A stretch of DNA of 64,000 nt from Heterobilharzia americana (GCA_944470555.2 OX104131.1:16794515-16858514), one strand, 5' to 3'. Shown: positions 47,707-59,684, counted from the first letter of the stretch. Made by a program: numbers and translations. The notes: generated by a model not told the origin, from the letters alone.

Positions 47707-48081
47707 ATGTTCAGTAAACTGCTGTCTAAGGAAGATGGTCTGAAATCAGAGGATAACCGTCGATTAAACACCTGCATATCATTGACGTTTCTTGCTGATA
47801 ATTTGGAAGTTGTTCATAACATGCAGAACATGCTTATAGAATGTTATCTGGATATGGAATCTGCTTTAGCTATTTCAAACTGCGTCTTTCTATTTACCAC
47901 TATCTGCTGTAGCAAGTTCATCGAAAACACGGAAGAGGTCATTGTCAAGAGAATGTTCGAACATGTGCCAAAGAAACTGTCTCTGAGAGGTTCCAGGCTG
48001 TATAGCAATGCTATGGGTCGAAACTTTATTGATACTATTCATACTGTAGTTCTAAATACTTCTTTCCATGGGACTAATTGA
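47707..48081 (+). CDS. Orphan open frame of 124 codons, unrecognised
   Basis: Begins MFSKLLSKEDGLKSEDNRRL and ends TVVLNTSFHGTN. I recognise no domain. It is one of the longest frames in the window that is not the shadow of an element, and it has Cys-Cys (TTICCSKF) and a basic stretch (EHVPKKLSLRGSR). It lies in an ankyrin intron with a poor start context and no splice sites that I can defend. It could be a fragment of an unrecognised mobile element or chance. Confidence 0.2.
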   Translation: MFSKLLSKEDGLKSEDNRRLNTCISLTFLADNLEVVHNMQNMLIECYLDMESALAISNCVFLFTTICCSKFIENTEEVIVKRMFEHVPKKLSLRGSRLYSNAMGRNFIDTIHTVVLNTSFHGTN

Positions 48082-48599
48082 ACTGAGTAATAATATATTG
48101 CTACATTTTAGAAAAATAGCAGCTTTTCGCCGATTTAAACCTGAGCTGTGTACACACTGGGTATTTGGGTCACTTGGCGCACCGTTTTGGTGATTGTTTC
48201 GCCCCTTTATTTTTGACTTTCCGTGTGATTTCTATTCTGTCGTTTTTCATATTCTTCTTGTTCCTTATTTCTATCAGGTTTGTCTTATTTCTCAACCTAA
48301 TTTACTGTATTCGCAATTTAATTGTGATTCCCAACTGTTTGTTTATCCTTCATCAATAGTCCTATTGTTTTTATTACTTATTACTTCATCGACTACTAAC
48401 ACCAGTTCTACAGAATCCTAATTATACTCGTCCATAGACTATATCTTCCATTAGTTTGACTTCTACATTTCGTCACCGTTACCATAACCGCACTTCTCTA
48501 GCATTAGTAGTACAAGTAATGCTCTTTGTTTTTACGCATAACTTTTACTGACTGACTTGTCATTAACACAAAACTTGTTACGTCCTCTTTGTGAACTTT

Positions 48600-49030
48600 A
48601 ACCAACTGAAAGGTGACTTGAGCATGTTTTGAGCATATCGAGCCACCACCTACCGTGGCGCACAATATTAGTCGAAGTAGGATTCGATTGGCGGAAGGCT
48701 AAAAGTGGTGAGACCAAGACGTAGCATCAGTCGATAAAGTCTGTGACTATTGGTCTGAACCGTGTAGGGAGGTAGGTGTGGCCTACGTGACTGGGATCAT
48801 CGAGATAATCAAAATCAGGGGTTGGTGATACCCGCTGATGTGGCTAAAATTTGGTCACTATGTTGCAGGTTATTCACCCTTTGACGTCTTTTAAACTGAA
48901 CATTTTTACTAACCTGGATTTTCAAGTTCATTCTCCCATTATTAACTTTTATCCAATTTGATATCACCCTTATTCTACCCATTTAGTCTACTGTTTTGCT
49001 GTTGTGAAGCATGGCAACTTGAAATGATTA
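48600..49030 (+). repeat. LINE 3'-end copy
   Basis: GAAGTAGGATTCGATTGG, GGTGAGACCAAGACG and GTCTGTGACTATTGGTCTGA mark the family. It ends with ATGGCAACTTGAAATGA near 49010. Confidence 0.6.
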
Positions 49031-49394
49031 ACCCCTGTGCAATGTTTGACCTTTATTTTGTCTGTCTGTCTTCTCTTTGTACTTGATTGGGTCAATGACT
49101 TTGTAGAAGAACTCGATTATAATGTCGATAACGTTATTAGAAGATGAAGGTAATCTGAAAGATATGATTTATTTATGCAATACATTTCGAACAATCTGAT
49201 CACGGATTTACTTGCCAAGTCATTTTATATTTGAAGATGAAAAAAATTAAAGGTCATGTTTTGGTAATATAATCAGATAAGGATTATCAAGGTGAATCAA
49301 GTGAAACAACAAACTGCTTCTGTACACACAACAGGGGGTAAAGTTTACGAATGGCTAACGCTTTGGCGAATTTCCTTATAGACCCCTGACTGTT

Positions 49395-49785
49395 TCTGTT
49401 TCTGTTTCACTGCATACTGACACTGAAGATCAGGTGGCCAGAATAATGAGAATAAGCAACAAGGAACTCTGGCAACGAACCAACCAAGAACCCATTGCCC
49501 AACAGATATGCAGTAGAAGAAAGTGGAGATAGATTGGGCATACACTGAGAAAACCATTCGAAGACATCACGCGCCAGGTCCTCTAGTGGAATCCAAGGGG
49601 GAAACGACGAGTCAGGCGTCCGAGGCGAGGGTGATATGGAGGAGATCATGTAAGGAAGAAATGAAAGCTTCTGGGCTGCCGTGAAGCCAGGTTGAATAGA
49701 CTGGAGAGAAGAAAGTGCAATGGAGACGTGCTACTGAAGCCCTATTTTCCATTAGGAACCCAAGGGACAAATAATAATAGTAAAT
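49395..49785 (+). mobile_element. RTE 3'-end fragment
   Basis: Shares GATCAGGTGGCCAGAATAA, CCAACCAAGAACCCATTG and GAGATAGATTGGGCATACAC with the copies above, and ends in GGGACAAATAATAATAG. It is about 0.4 kb, inactive, and ends 190 bp before an ankyrin acceptor. Confidence 0.78.
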
Positions 49786-49975
49786 CACTACAAAAATCTG
49801 TCTAGAGAATTTGTTGGATAAAACTGTTTATAAGTTCTGTGAATGGATGATGGACTTTACGCGGTTTTATTTTCTTGATAATCCATTATATACAGAGTTA
49901 TGTTGTCAGCTCCAAGTGGTCAGTAGAATGAATGGTTTTACTGTTGTTTTATCTCTTTTTCTGTACCTATTCCAG

Positions 49976-50150
49976 ATTTTGGCTTATGGATTGCCCTGCA
50001 GTGCATGAGGCTGCAGAGCTGGCTAGTAGATTGTACGCTGAAGCCACATTAGTTCCGTACATGGGTAAATTCGTTGTGTTTACCAAACGCCTGGACACAG
50101 ATGAAGCTTTGGTTCGATGTTTTTGTGTAACAGACGATAAAGTGGACAAG
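49976..50150 (+). CDS. ank: Ankyrin exon W8: UPA domain start
   Basis: Its first base completes the Arg of SAR; the peptide then runs FWLMDCPAVHEAAELASRLY, VPYMGKFVVFTKRLDTDEA and LRCFCVTDDKVDK-like residues (VRCFCVTDDKVDK). This matches the start of the UPA domain that packs against both ZU5 domains. The acceptor is TATTCCAG and the donor GTTAGT; it ends in phase 0. It lies directly behind an RTE fragment that ends at about 49785, so a retroelement sits within 200 bp of the acceptor. Confidence 0.96.
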
Positions 50151-50184
50151 GTTAGTCAGTATACTTTTGAAAATGACTAGTTTT

Positions 50185-50365
50185 TTTATTGTCAGATTGA
50201 CTATTTGAGATAGTCATGGTTTGGCAGACTTGTATCATTTTTACTGGGTGATGATTAAAGGTGAAATGAAAATTTGGACCACCTGCCTCTAGGTTACCGA
50301 TCCCGTATTTTAACAACTGAGCTACGAGACTCTTTTGGGTCTGGTTCGAATCCTATGGCAACTCA
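50185..50365 (-). repeat. tRNA-like SINE, family C
   Basis: Minus strand: GGATTCGAACCAGACCC, TAGCTCAGTTGTTAAAATAC, AATTTTCATTTCACCTTTAA and CCAAACCATGACTATCTCAA. This gives the tRNA-like part and the tail in one piece. Confidence 0.6.
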
Positions 50366-52024
50366 ATTGTTGTTTTGTTTATTAAGTTTAATCTTGTTAT
50401 TAATATTATGAGAGCCAATATTATTTGTTTTTCTAAAAGATCGCTGTTGTATCATCTCACTGATCCACAGAAAATTATCTATATATCACTTAGGATTTCT
50501 GTAAATAGCATGGCAAGTTTTAGTGAAATTATTTTTTTGATGATAATCTTCTGCGATATACGTTTTCAAGAAATTAGCGAAATTCTTGATTAAAATATAA
50601 CTTTTAACGTAAGACTAAATGGAGATGTATTTGATATCATCTCAATATTTCTTGCGTAATCTAATTAAATAGTGTTGTCGAGGCTACATAACATGTGTAT
50701 CAATCATTACTACCTTGTCAACTGGCTAATTATTTTGTTTTACTTTGAATTACACCCCTGATGTAAATACTTTTCACCCAATTTTACACTCTATGATCTT
50801 TGAACGGTGTTACGTGAAACCAACGAATGAAATGAAACGCATTCAGCCACCTTGTGCACATTCGTATAGTAGGCAAAGATGTACACTTCTTGTGTGAAGG
50901 TTAATGATACTGTCTGGCGGCCCAAACCTTGGTGGGTGGAACGGGGCTCATTCCATGACCCACTGGTTGACATTCACCTCCCCAAACAACTGACCAGAGT
51001 TACATACAGTGTTACATGGATACCAGTAAGGCAATTCCTGTAGTTACCATTTCCAGTAACGTTTAAAAAGGATTGCAAGTTTATCAAAAATTAAATAGCT
51101 AAGGGTTATGGGTTTGAGTTACGGTTCAACTCCTCAGATTTGAATAGCTAGGTAGTATCAACGGCTCCCATACATCAAGTGGATCTTGTCACCTAGTGCA
51201 TAGTATGAACGTGCAAATACTCACTGAGTTATATGATATTAGAGTATTTCACATTCATGCACTGTGTTGTTTACTTCTTATGCTTAATATTAATTCATTT
51301 GATCATGAATACAATAAATAGTGCTCGAAACATTATCCATTTAATGATACTGTATCACGACGTACCTATATGCATTGTTTTATGCCAAATCTTTGTTTTA
51401 TGATACATTGGATTCTAAAAACTAGTAGATACAAACCATACACTGTACAGTTCTATGCTAGTTAGTGAAATTGATCATACAATAAAATAGTATAATCTAA
51501 GATATACCTTTTCGGACATAAGTTCTATTCTTGTATGAATGTTGAGTGGTGGTGAATGTCTGCTAACATAATAAAACTGTCATTCTCTTAAGGTAAGTTT
51601 TCACCCACCCCCTCTCTCTCATACTGTCAGTTTTGTGTACATTTCTCACGATATTTAATTTGACCAACGGGTAGGCATAATTAAGCATTTGAATATTGAA
51701 CAGTGACTAAAAATGCTCCACTAATTAATTATGTGTGTGCAAATGGTAAGTATTATAATTTACACGATATAAGATATTTTATTAGGTCGCTGTTCAATTT
51801 TGTGTGGACAACGAAACAAGCTAAGCCAACAAACTGAACAATATTCAAAACATCGTGTTCTTTTAATTATTGCGCTATTCAAATATGGACATGTGTATAT
51901 TTTGATTTATGATATACATGAATGTATAGAGGTAGTGAACAGATATATATAAATTCATTGAGAAATAAATGATTGATGATATAAGTTTAAGAAATTAAGA
52001 TGCAAATAATCAACAGGGTAGTTA

Positions 52025-52175
52025 AAATTGGCATCGTAGCTCAGTTGGTAGAAAACCGAGCCAGACACTCAGTGGTCACTGGCTCGAACCCCCTCTGCTG
52101 TCCAAATTTTCATTTCAGATTCATTCATCATCTAGTCAACCAAACCACGGCTATCTCTTATAGTTAAAATAACAA
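52025..52175 (+). repeat. tRNA-like SINE, family C
   Basis: ATCGTAGCTCAGTTGGTAG (box A), CTGGCTCGAACCCC (box B), AAATTTTCATTTCAGATTC and AACCAAACCACGGCTATCTC. The ends do not pair as a tRNA acceptor stem, so this is not a tRNA gene. Confidence 0.65.
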
Positions 52176-52249
52176 TCAATATGAAGCCGATTATTCTTAG
52201 GTAAATTGCATGGTAATTTGTAGAGTAAGTGGAATTACATCATGTATGA

Positions 52250-52520
52250 ATTACTCATTCGGTTACTTCATATAGGATTAGCGATTGCAATCTATCTTTA
52301 CCAACCAAACCTTTATGCTCAAAAGAAGCTTATTCGACCACTTTCATTACTGCGGCCCTCAACATGATGTGACTTTTAGTATTACGTTTTACACCTCTCC
52401 CGCCTTTAGTTTCTGTCAATTTTCATTCATTTTCTTGTTATTGCTCAATTACTTATTGTTTATGACTGAAAACTCATTAAAAAGCACTCCATTCACTTTA
52501 CCGGTTACTATGCAACTTAC
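52250..52520 (+). mobile_element. Penelope-like 3' scrap (family B)
   Basis: LAIAIYLYQPNLYAQKKLIR near 52278-52338 matches the AEALAIHQFKPDLCVQKKYV ending of family B, then PLSLLRPST. There is no upstream domain. Confidence 0.55.
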
Positions 52521-52559
52521 CTAATTTAGAGACAGATTTATTGTTTATTGGTACTTGTA

Positions 52560-52805
52560 ATTTCCCGTTGCTATACTGCGTCGAAATGCTCGACCTCTTG
52601 GGAGATGGGTTCCTATTCGGATGCCTTGATAGTATCAAATATTTATGATGTTGCATTCATATTTGTGACCCTCAGTGGAACCCAGCACGCATCCTGTCTG
52701 GGACTCATCAGAAGGGATGTACTGCACCCTTGTGAGGGATGTTCTCACTGAGACTCAAACCCAGTAACCATCGTTTGAAACGCCAAAGCGTTATGCACCA
52801 GATCA
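52560..52805 (-). repeat. SM-alpha-type SINE fragment
   Basis: Minus strand: TGGTGCATAACGCTTTGGCG (box A region), GGGTTTGAGTCTCAGTG (box B), CTGATGAGTCCCAGACAGGA. The GAAA strand of the hammerhead core is deleted. Confidence 0.6.
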
Positions 52806-53407
52806 TTGATACTGGTATTTTCTCGTTGTAATAGCTCTATTTTCAAGGTGTTTGTCAACACGAACTAACACCACCCAAGGGAATAGTAAAGACCAGACAT
52901 TTGTTTTCTCCATTTTTTTTCACCCATCAGCGGTGAAAACTCATGACTACATATGAAGTGAAGTCAAGAACAACTAAGTCTTTTGTCGAAGAAGCTAATA
53001 TTCCTTATTTTTCATCTTTAGTTAATTCCTGAAATAGCTCTTCCATTGTCCATTGTGGTCAGTGAGTATCAGTTGTTACTCCCGATCTGGATAATTCGAT
53101 TTTAGGATTCCTGATGAAAAACTTTTCAGTGAAGCGTATATTGTAAACCAGCAAACTGTGAACTACTTGTAGTCCAACTAGTCACAAAATCAATCCGGGC
53201 AACGGGGATGTTCGCTCATTCCATTGGATGGTAACTTTAATTACCCCATAATTTAATGTAATTCATTTGGGTAGTTTAATTAGCTGAGCAGAAAGGAAAT
53301 TTCTGCGTAGTTACTTCTCGTGGTATTCTGCATCGAATGGTCACCAAACGATTCAGCGATTCGGTAGAAATGCGTTTCTTTAGAAATTTCTTACAATTCT
53401 TCCTCTT

Positions 53408-53411
<4 letters not shown>

Positions 53412-53462
<51 letters not shown>
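53412..53462. repeat. (TA)n microsatellite
   Basis: About 25 TA units, 570 bp before ankyrin exon 54035. Confidence 0.95.
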
Positions 53463-53464
<2 letters not shown>

Positions 53465-53559
53465 CTGTCCTCACTCTATTTAGAAGGAAGCTGAACAAAA
53501 ATGACAATTTATTGATTGCAAATTAATTTTCATCTTGTAAGAACATTAACTAGTAAACT

Positions 53560-53700
53560 ATTGAAAACCTGAGAGCGTTGGATATCTACTTTGTCCTGGT
53601 TTAGAACTCCTCAGCAGATTCAATTTACGATCCATTTCGGAATCAACACCATTATCGTCAGGTCTCGTGGTGAGAACATCCAGCTACTGGGTTAAAATCC
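53560..53700 (-). repeat. SINE family B fragment
   Basis: TGAAAACCTGAGAGCGTTGG and TAGAACTCCTCAGCAGATTC are the reverse complement of the 3' part. Confidence 0.5.
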
Positions 53701-54034
53701 GATGGACCGGTTTTACTCCTTTTTGTCGGTTCTTAATGACATCAGGTGATGGTTACGCTATTGACCAAGTCGAGTAACGACATGGATTATGTTAGCTATC
53801 TCCTAACATATACCATATCTTATTTGATTATTTCTTATTCTCGGAGACTGATCAACCGGAAGTATTTATTCTAGAAAACTGCTGTCCCTAAAGGCGTTCA
53901 TTTTAAGAGTCTAGGATTTGTTTGAATTACTTTAATGTAAATCGAATATATGCATTCTGTTAAATACTGGTTAAATGTACAAAATCATTTATGATTAAAA
54001 TGGAACTTTACATTTCCTTATCATTATTCCACAG

Positions 54035-54283
54035 ACTCTAGAATGCCAAGAAGGCTTTGAAGTATGCGCGGCTTCACCGGAAGTTGAAGTTATTGAAAGC
54101 AGACCAGCTTGGCTTGAAGCAGCAGGCAATTTGTTACCTGTCGCAAAGCTAGGTGAACAGTTACGTTTGCATTTCAATGCCTTTCGAGAAAACAGACTTG
54201 CTTTTCCGGTACGTGTAAAAGATGTTCAGCAAGAGGCTATAGGCAAACTGGCATTTATGCGTGAACCAAGGCAACCTATTCGC
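54035..54283 (+). CDS. ank: Ankyrin exon W9: UPA domain continued
   Basis: An 83-codon exon, phase 0 at both ends, between TTCCACAG and GTAAGT. It encodes TLECQEGFEVCAASPEVEVI, then LLPVAKLGEQLRLHFNAFRE, then NRLAFPVRVKDVQQEAIGKL and AFMREP. This follows the vertebrate pattern (DDKVDKTLE ... VEVLEG ... NLVPLTKSGQ ... FAFKENRLPLFVKVRDT ... LSFMKEP) closely. It belongs to the middle of the UPA domain. Confidence 0.96.
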
Positions 54284-55139
54284 GTAAGTTATTTTTGCTC
54301 AAATGTCTACCTTGTATAAATTCAAAGGAAAATACGTTTTTTTCGGGATTTTTTTCTCAACGTTAGTTTACCTTATCAGTTATTCAGTAATATGTGTGTA
54401 CAAACCCTCAAACTCATTATTCCTTTTTTATTCTTTCAAAATGTCCGCTCATTCGATGTCATAAACGAAAATGTGTAAAGAATGCAGCTACCTAGTGTAT
54501 CTTGAGTCTGTTGCTGATTTGCTAATTTCTTCTTAATTCTTTGAAGTAACAATCAACGATTACCATACGTAAACATATATGGTTTTCCGTTGCACACACT
54601 GTTACAATAATAACATTGGCGGTTGAATTTCGAATGCCTTATGTTCAGCATTCCATTATGTGACCGATAATTTGATTTGTTTGTGGTATTATTGAAACAG
54701 ATAATACTGAACTGTCATTATCATCTGAGGTCATGAAAGTTTTTGTCTCACTATTCAGTAAGAACATTTATTGATTCGAAATGAAGATTGTTATTGCAGG
54801 AAGTAACCTTATCCTCCCCTCTTAAACCTTTACGCGAATTGGAAAGATAAGTGGTGTACTATACAACTTTTAGTCCGTGACAATGTAGTCTGAAAAACAT
54901 CGGTTTATTTCCTTTTTAAAATTTTTCTTCATTTAAAGTCCCTCCTTCATTGAATTACAGAGGAATTACTGCTTTCGCTCCATATTCTGATGCCATAATG
55001 AAGTGATTGAGCATTCAAGGAAAAAGAATAAGATGTTTTTGGTTGTATTGTGCTATGTGAGCTGGGTTGTTTAATCGTAGAGCTTTCATCGTCTTGCCAC
55101 ATGACATCATTAGCACTAGCTTCAATATGAAGTGAGCTG

Positions 55140-56470
55140 TCAATATCTCTCCATCAGTGATTCACTAGTTTGCCCTGATGAACTGATTTGTGATTGGTTG
55201 TTTCCTTTGATTGTTTTGTCGTTGATTGTATAGATTTCCCTGTTGGCTGTTCCTCTGCTTGACCTCTGACCTTTTTGTCGTTTATCGTTTTTCTCATTGG
55301 TTGTTAGATTGGGTCTGTGTCTACACATGTATTGATTGCTGACTGACTGGCGTGAATGCCAAGCTTCTAGGAATTCTCTGATATCCTCTGTGTTTCCGCT
55401 GTCCAAGATTTCTACACTGTCAAAATTGATTTCATGTCCATGATTATCCACGTGCATTGAAATGAGTGATAAAATGTCTTGGCGTTCAATACCCAATTGG
55501 TGCTCATGTAGACAAAGGCGAAGAGAGCGGCTACTTTGTGCAATATAGTGTTGACCACAGTTATTCCAGTTGATTTTTATGAATGATATTTGGTTTATCT
55601 TCTTTGGTTGTTGCATCCTTTGGTCTGTATAATAGTGTTTGGAGGGAATTTGTTGGTTTATGAGTCACACCAATTCCAAGTGGTCTCAGTAATCTCGTTG
55701 TGATTTCTGATATGTTCTTTATGTATAGTAGGATGATGCGTTTGTTGATTTCTGTCGATGAGTTTGTAGTTGATAGTGTACGGGATGAAGATCTTCGGAC
55801 AAAGTTTCGTGGGTAGCTGTTCTTCTTTAGGGTAGACATCAAGCAATTTTCTTCCTTTCTCCTTAAAGTTGTTGAACTGTAGTGTGTTCTCTTTCTTTTG
55901 AACAGAGCCTGCATGAAACTATTTTTGTTCGTTGTTGTGTTGACGCTACCGTTGTTGAGGATTTGATCAGTGTGTGGTGACTTCCTGTACAATTGGGTTC
56001 CCAGCTTTCCGGCATTTGTCCTACTGACTGAAACATCCCAGAATGGTAGTTGGTTGTTTGACTCCTTCTCCATTGTGAATTTGATGTCATTGAAAACGTT
56101 GTTAATCAAACTGTATGTTCTCGATATCATCTTTTTTAATAATGACAGATTTATCGTCCACATTGCAAGCTCACATTTTTGATGTGATCGCAAGTAAAAT
56201 AATGGTTTCCAGTTCCTGCATCACTACTTCTCTAATTAGTCTGGATATCGGTAATCCCATTACAGTTCCTTTCATCTGTTCGTATATCTTGCCATTGAGT
56301 TGGAAGTATGTTGTCATACAAAGGTCGATGAGTTCCATCAGGCTTGAACATTTAGGTCTTGTGAGTTCTGAAATGCTTGTGTCTTCATTGAGCTGGAGAG
56401 ATATAGTTTCCTTGGCCAATTGTAACAGCGTTAACGTTTATTGGTTCTACCAGTCATTCATTCCTTTAAA
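55140..56470 (-). mobile_element. Penelope-like element, RT to GIY-YIG (family A)
   Basis: The minus strand carries an RT block FQLNGKIYEQMKGTVMGLPI near 56310-56250. VDDKSVI follows near 56163-56143 in a shifted frame, then FTMEKESNNQLPFWDVSVSR near 56070-56010. The GIY-YIG region reads NNCGQHYIAQSSRSLRLCL and HEHQLGIERQDIL, with REFLEAWHS near 55390-55350. YIG has become YIA, but the Arg-Ser-Leu and catalytic-type Glu remain. Three overlapping frames mean at least two frameshifts. The Cercyon-type schistosome Penelope elements are the likely relatives. 5' end missing. Confidence 0.82.
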
Positions 56471-56644
56471 GCCTGTGTATCAATGTTTATATTAGATCTC
56501 TTTGTCTTTCCTATCGAAACAATTAAATTTCACTTAAGACTTTCAAGGTAGCCAGTGTTGTGTTTTTTACTCAGTATAAACCGTTTCATTTTTTTTTGGT
56601 ATTTTCATTCCCTTTTTAAAATTGACTTCACAATAAATTCACAA

Positions 56645-56815
56645 AATTTGGCTCTCATGCCCCAGTGGATAACGCTTTAACATTTGAAGCACTGTCTGCT
56701 GGATTCGAGTCTTAGTGAAAACAAAATCATTCACTGGGGTGAAAATACATCAAGATGATAACTCCCAAATAGGATGAAAGGTGCATCTTGGATTTTACTG
56801 CTAGCCAGCCACTGC
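56645..56815 (+). repeat. SM-alpha-type SINE
   Basis: Box A CCCAGTGGATAACGC near 56660, box B GGATTCGAGTC near 56701, and a hammerhead remnant (ACATCAAGATGATAACTCCC ... GGATGAAAGGTGCATCTTGG) with altered core. Confidence 0.6.
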
Positions 56816-57284
56816 TAAATCAATTCCTATTTCGTCTTTATAGTTTTATTGTTTGACCCCAAAAAATCTGACCTTTAACCTACTTAACTTTGCATTCTAC
56901 ATTATTAAATTATCACATACATTTACGTAATTTATTTCGATTTGTCATGCAAGGTATATTACTATCTCACCAAATAAACACAGGCGATAACTGTGATTTT
57001 AGTTTCAATAATTGATTTCATTCAAACTTCCTTAATCTTTATCGTGTCTTTCATTATCTTTCATCAACTAACTACCTTCCATTCAATAATTTAAGTATAT
57101 AGATTTTATTTTTCTGTGTTTGAAGTAATTAGTTTCTTTACTTAGATGAGTTTTAATATAATCCCAGTGTGTTTAGTTTATTTTATTAATTTAGATAGTG
57201 TAGTTAGCAGACAAAGTTTATCTGGACGGTGTGATGTATTTTCGAACAATCTGATCACGCGTCTATTTATATAATGTAGGTATT

Positions 57285-57425
57285 CATTATGGACCCACAT
57301 CAGTTGGAAAAACATTGAAAATCTGGGAGCATTGGACAACTGTTTCTTCCTAGTATGGGACTTCTCAGCAGTGCGTACCCATGACCCCACCGGGGATTGA
57401 ACCCAGGACCTTCATATTTCCAACT
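57285..57425 (-). repeat. SINE family B, truncated
   Basis: GGACCCACATCAGTTGG, GAGCATTGGACAACTGTTTC and CACCGGGGATTGAACCCAGG (box B on the minus strand). Confidence 0.65.
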
Positions 57426-57599
57426 TCCGTCAGTTCAATTCATATAAAACTGGAGAATGGGACGACATATAAAAAACTAAAAACCAGAAACTGCACATTC
57501 ATATGTATACATATGATATGTAAAGACTATAATCCTTGAGGAAAATTAGATTTTAATAATGGGCGATTGTAATTTTCACCATCATTATTGTTATTTTAG

Positions 57600-58920
57600 T
57601 GTTGCAAGTTGATGACGTAAAGGTCGACTGATACTAAAAGGGGGTTGCATACGATTTTTAGATCTTTCATAAGGTGCTTATAAATTACAAGTGGGGTAAA
57701 GCATGATGAAGCTAATAAATAAACAAAGGATTAGATAATATGAATGCTACAAGGCAGTTTGAGATAAAAGGAGAATGTTCTGATGAGAGTTGCCGTTAGA
57801 CTGCAACTAAATAACACCAGAAACTATCAAATGTTCAGGCATAGAAGTCCTAATACATTTTATTTCACCCTTATAAAGCCAGGTTGGAAGATGTCCTCGT
57901 ATATGTATTGACATCGGTCTCTGACTACGGCCGATGTACCGTACTCCACAGGAACAGGTGAACTGGTAGATACATGCGGAGGTAGCCTATCGAGGGATTT
58001 TGTCTATTGCATATTTGAAGAATAATTTACGGCTAGTAAAAGTTAAATGATGTTTAGTCACTCATTGATCTCGGAAGACTATTTTTCAGGAATTCTGATG
58101 GCATATCACCTTAAAACTACAGGTCCATGAATAAGGTATTTTTATAAATAGTTCTTGACTGGTTTTGCACGCCTTTCTCGCATACTTTTATGAACAATTC
58201 GAATGGGATAGCCATTTTCCACAAGTTTACTTCTTAAGAATTCAAGTTCAACTCCTATTCAATCTGTGCTGCAAGTATTTTTCATTCGATGGCAGTTTTC
58301 TTTTCTTCATGACCCGCAACCGATAATAGAAGTCAATAAGCTGCCCGTTCCACGTTTTAAAGAAAAAAAATCCACTGCTGCGTCTCGTAATTAAGACATC
58401 ATGATAAGAAATAGATAATCCCAATCCCTTCTCCACGATGAAGTCTGTCACTGTGTCAGCTGTTGAACGCATGTATAATATTGTCCAGATCGATATCCGC
58501 ATCATAAATAACAGATACACCCATGCATCTTTTGTCGATGTCAAAATGACTAATAGTTTTGTTAAGATTAGAATTTTCCAATTTTGGTATAATGCAATTT
58601 ACAATCAGAGATCCCAATGAGCATCTCATCGCAGTCCCATAATTTTGTCGGTACATCTCACCATTGAAACTAGATTGCACACTAAAGATACGTCTCATCA
58701 AAAGTTCCCTCAGGTAGTTTATTGATATTCCTACTTTTTGTATTATTTGATTCGATGTATTCACATATGTAACAGACAGTTTCAGTGAGTGGCAGATTGC
58801 TGAAGTGTGAGTAAATATCTAAAGAAAACATGACTTTACCGGCGGTGTCGACATCCTTAATGTCATAAGTAAACTGAAGTTTATCAGGAATAGAATAAGG
58901 CAACACTTGCATTCCATCTG
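57600..58920 (-). mobile_element. Penelope-like element, RT to GIY-YIG (family B, longest copy)
   Basis: The minus strand shows KVMFSLDIYSHFSNLPLTE near 58835-58780, SFNGEMYRQNYGTAMRCSL near 58675-58615, SISYHDVLITRRSSG near 58420-58375, NGYPIRIVHKSMRERRAK near 58220-58165, and YQFTCSCGVRYIGRSQRPM near 57980-57920, with GHLPTWL following. The region of the catalytic Asp pair is altered (MGVSVIYDAD). Many frame breaks. Its GIY-YIG part matches the copies at 9930, 19440 and 52250, tying them to an RT. Confidence 0.78.
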
Positions 58921-59329
58921 GTTACAGTATTTCAGCCAATCATTGGGCGGTAAAATGATGAGGGGAAACCAAATCGGACGAATAGGTAATCCATACACGG
59001 GTGGAATTACTGAACTCGTCCATGCAAATCAGAAAACCAAAACTGTGAAAATTCAGATATCGTCCACCTACGCATAATATTAATCTAATGGTGGTACGCT
59101 TGAATACTGATCTGAACATTAATCATGTTCTATGCATATTGTGTTTTCAGAACATGTAATTGGTTTAGTCTCTACCTTACCTTGGATATTTCTTAGCCTT
59201 TGATGGTAATTGGTTAATGATTTGTTTTGTCATCTGTAATAAACAATTTACTGAATTAGTAGTAGACCATATTAGTTGTATGCATTAGTAGAGAAGCAAT
59301 GGATCTTGATGTTGAATGTTAGTAGTGAG

Positions 59330-59470
59330 TCGGTAGGAAGTCCTGAATCTTGGTTTTGTCCTTGTTGACACCCATCAACAGTCATGAGGAAACTGGTATG
59401 CTGTCTACGTGATGAGAGCTCTACGCCACTCAGGATGAAAGTTTGAGACTGTACCATTAAGCTGTTCAAA
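59330..59470 (-). repeat. Family D SINE remnant
   Basis: Minus-strand GTTGATGGGTGTCAACAAGG and ACAAAACCAAGATTCAGG align loosely with family D. Confidence 0.35.
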
Positions 59471-59684
59471 ACATGAGTGACCTAATGTAGGACTAGACTG
59501 TGTACACGAATTGGTTAGCCAATTCTTACAGATACAACTGTGAATTTTCTTCATTTTGCATTATTTTGCTTTCTGAATCTTTTTTTATAGCTGTTTCTCT
59601 CAATTTCTTCCACAGTTTTGTATATGCCAGTTTCCAAATATCGCATACTCAGTTAAACGTCTACATCAAAATGACTTGATAGAT

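Larger units (their letters stand above)
45463..49975 (+). other. Ankyrin intron W7-W8
   Basis: Inverted family B pair, SM-alpha and family D fragments, the orphan frame at 47707-48081, a LINE tail and an RTE tail. 46240-46740 and 48090-48600 show nothing else. Confidence 0.75.
50151..54034 (+). other. Ankyrin intron W8-W9
   Basis: Family C SINEs, a Penelope scrap, an SM-alpha fragment, a (TA)n tract and a family B fragment. 50380-52020 and 52810-53410 contain no named element. 50780-51250 looks repeat-like but I cannot place it. Confidence 0.7.

Noticed and set aside
52029..52102. Apparent tRNA gene
   Set aside because: Box A and B are good, but the 5' end and the 3' end do not form an acceptor stem, and the same sequence recurs with a SINE tail.
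56115..56495. 126-codon plus-strand frame
   Set aside because: It is the reverse strand of the Penelope RT, which has clear family motifs.
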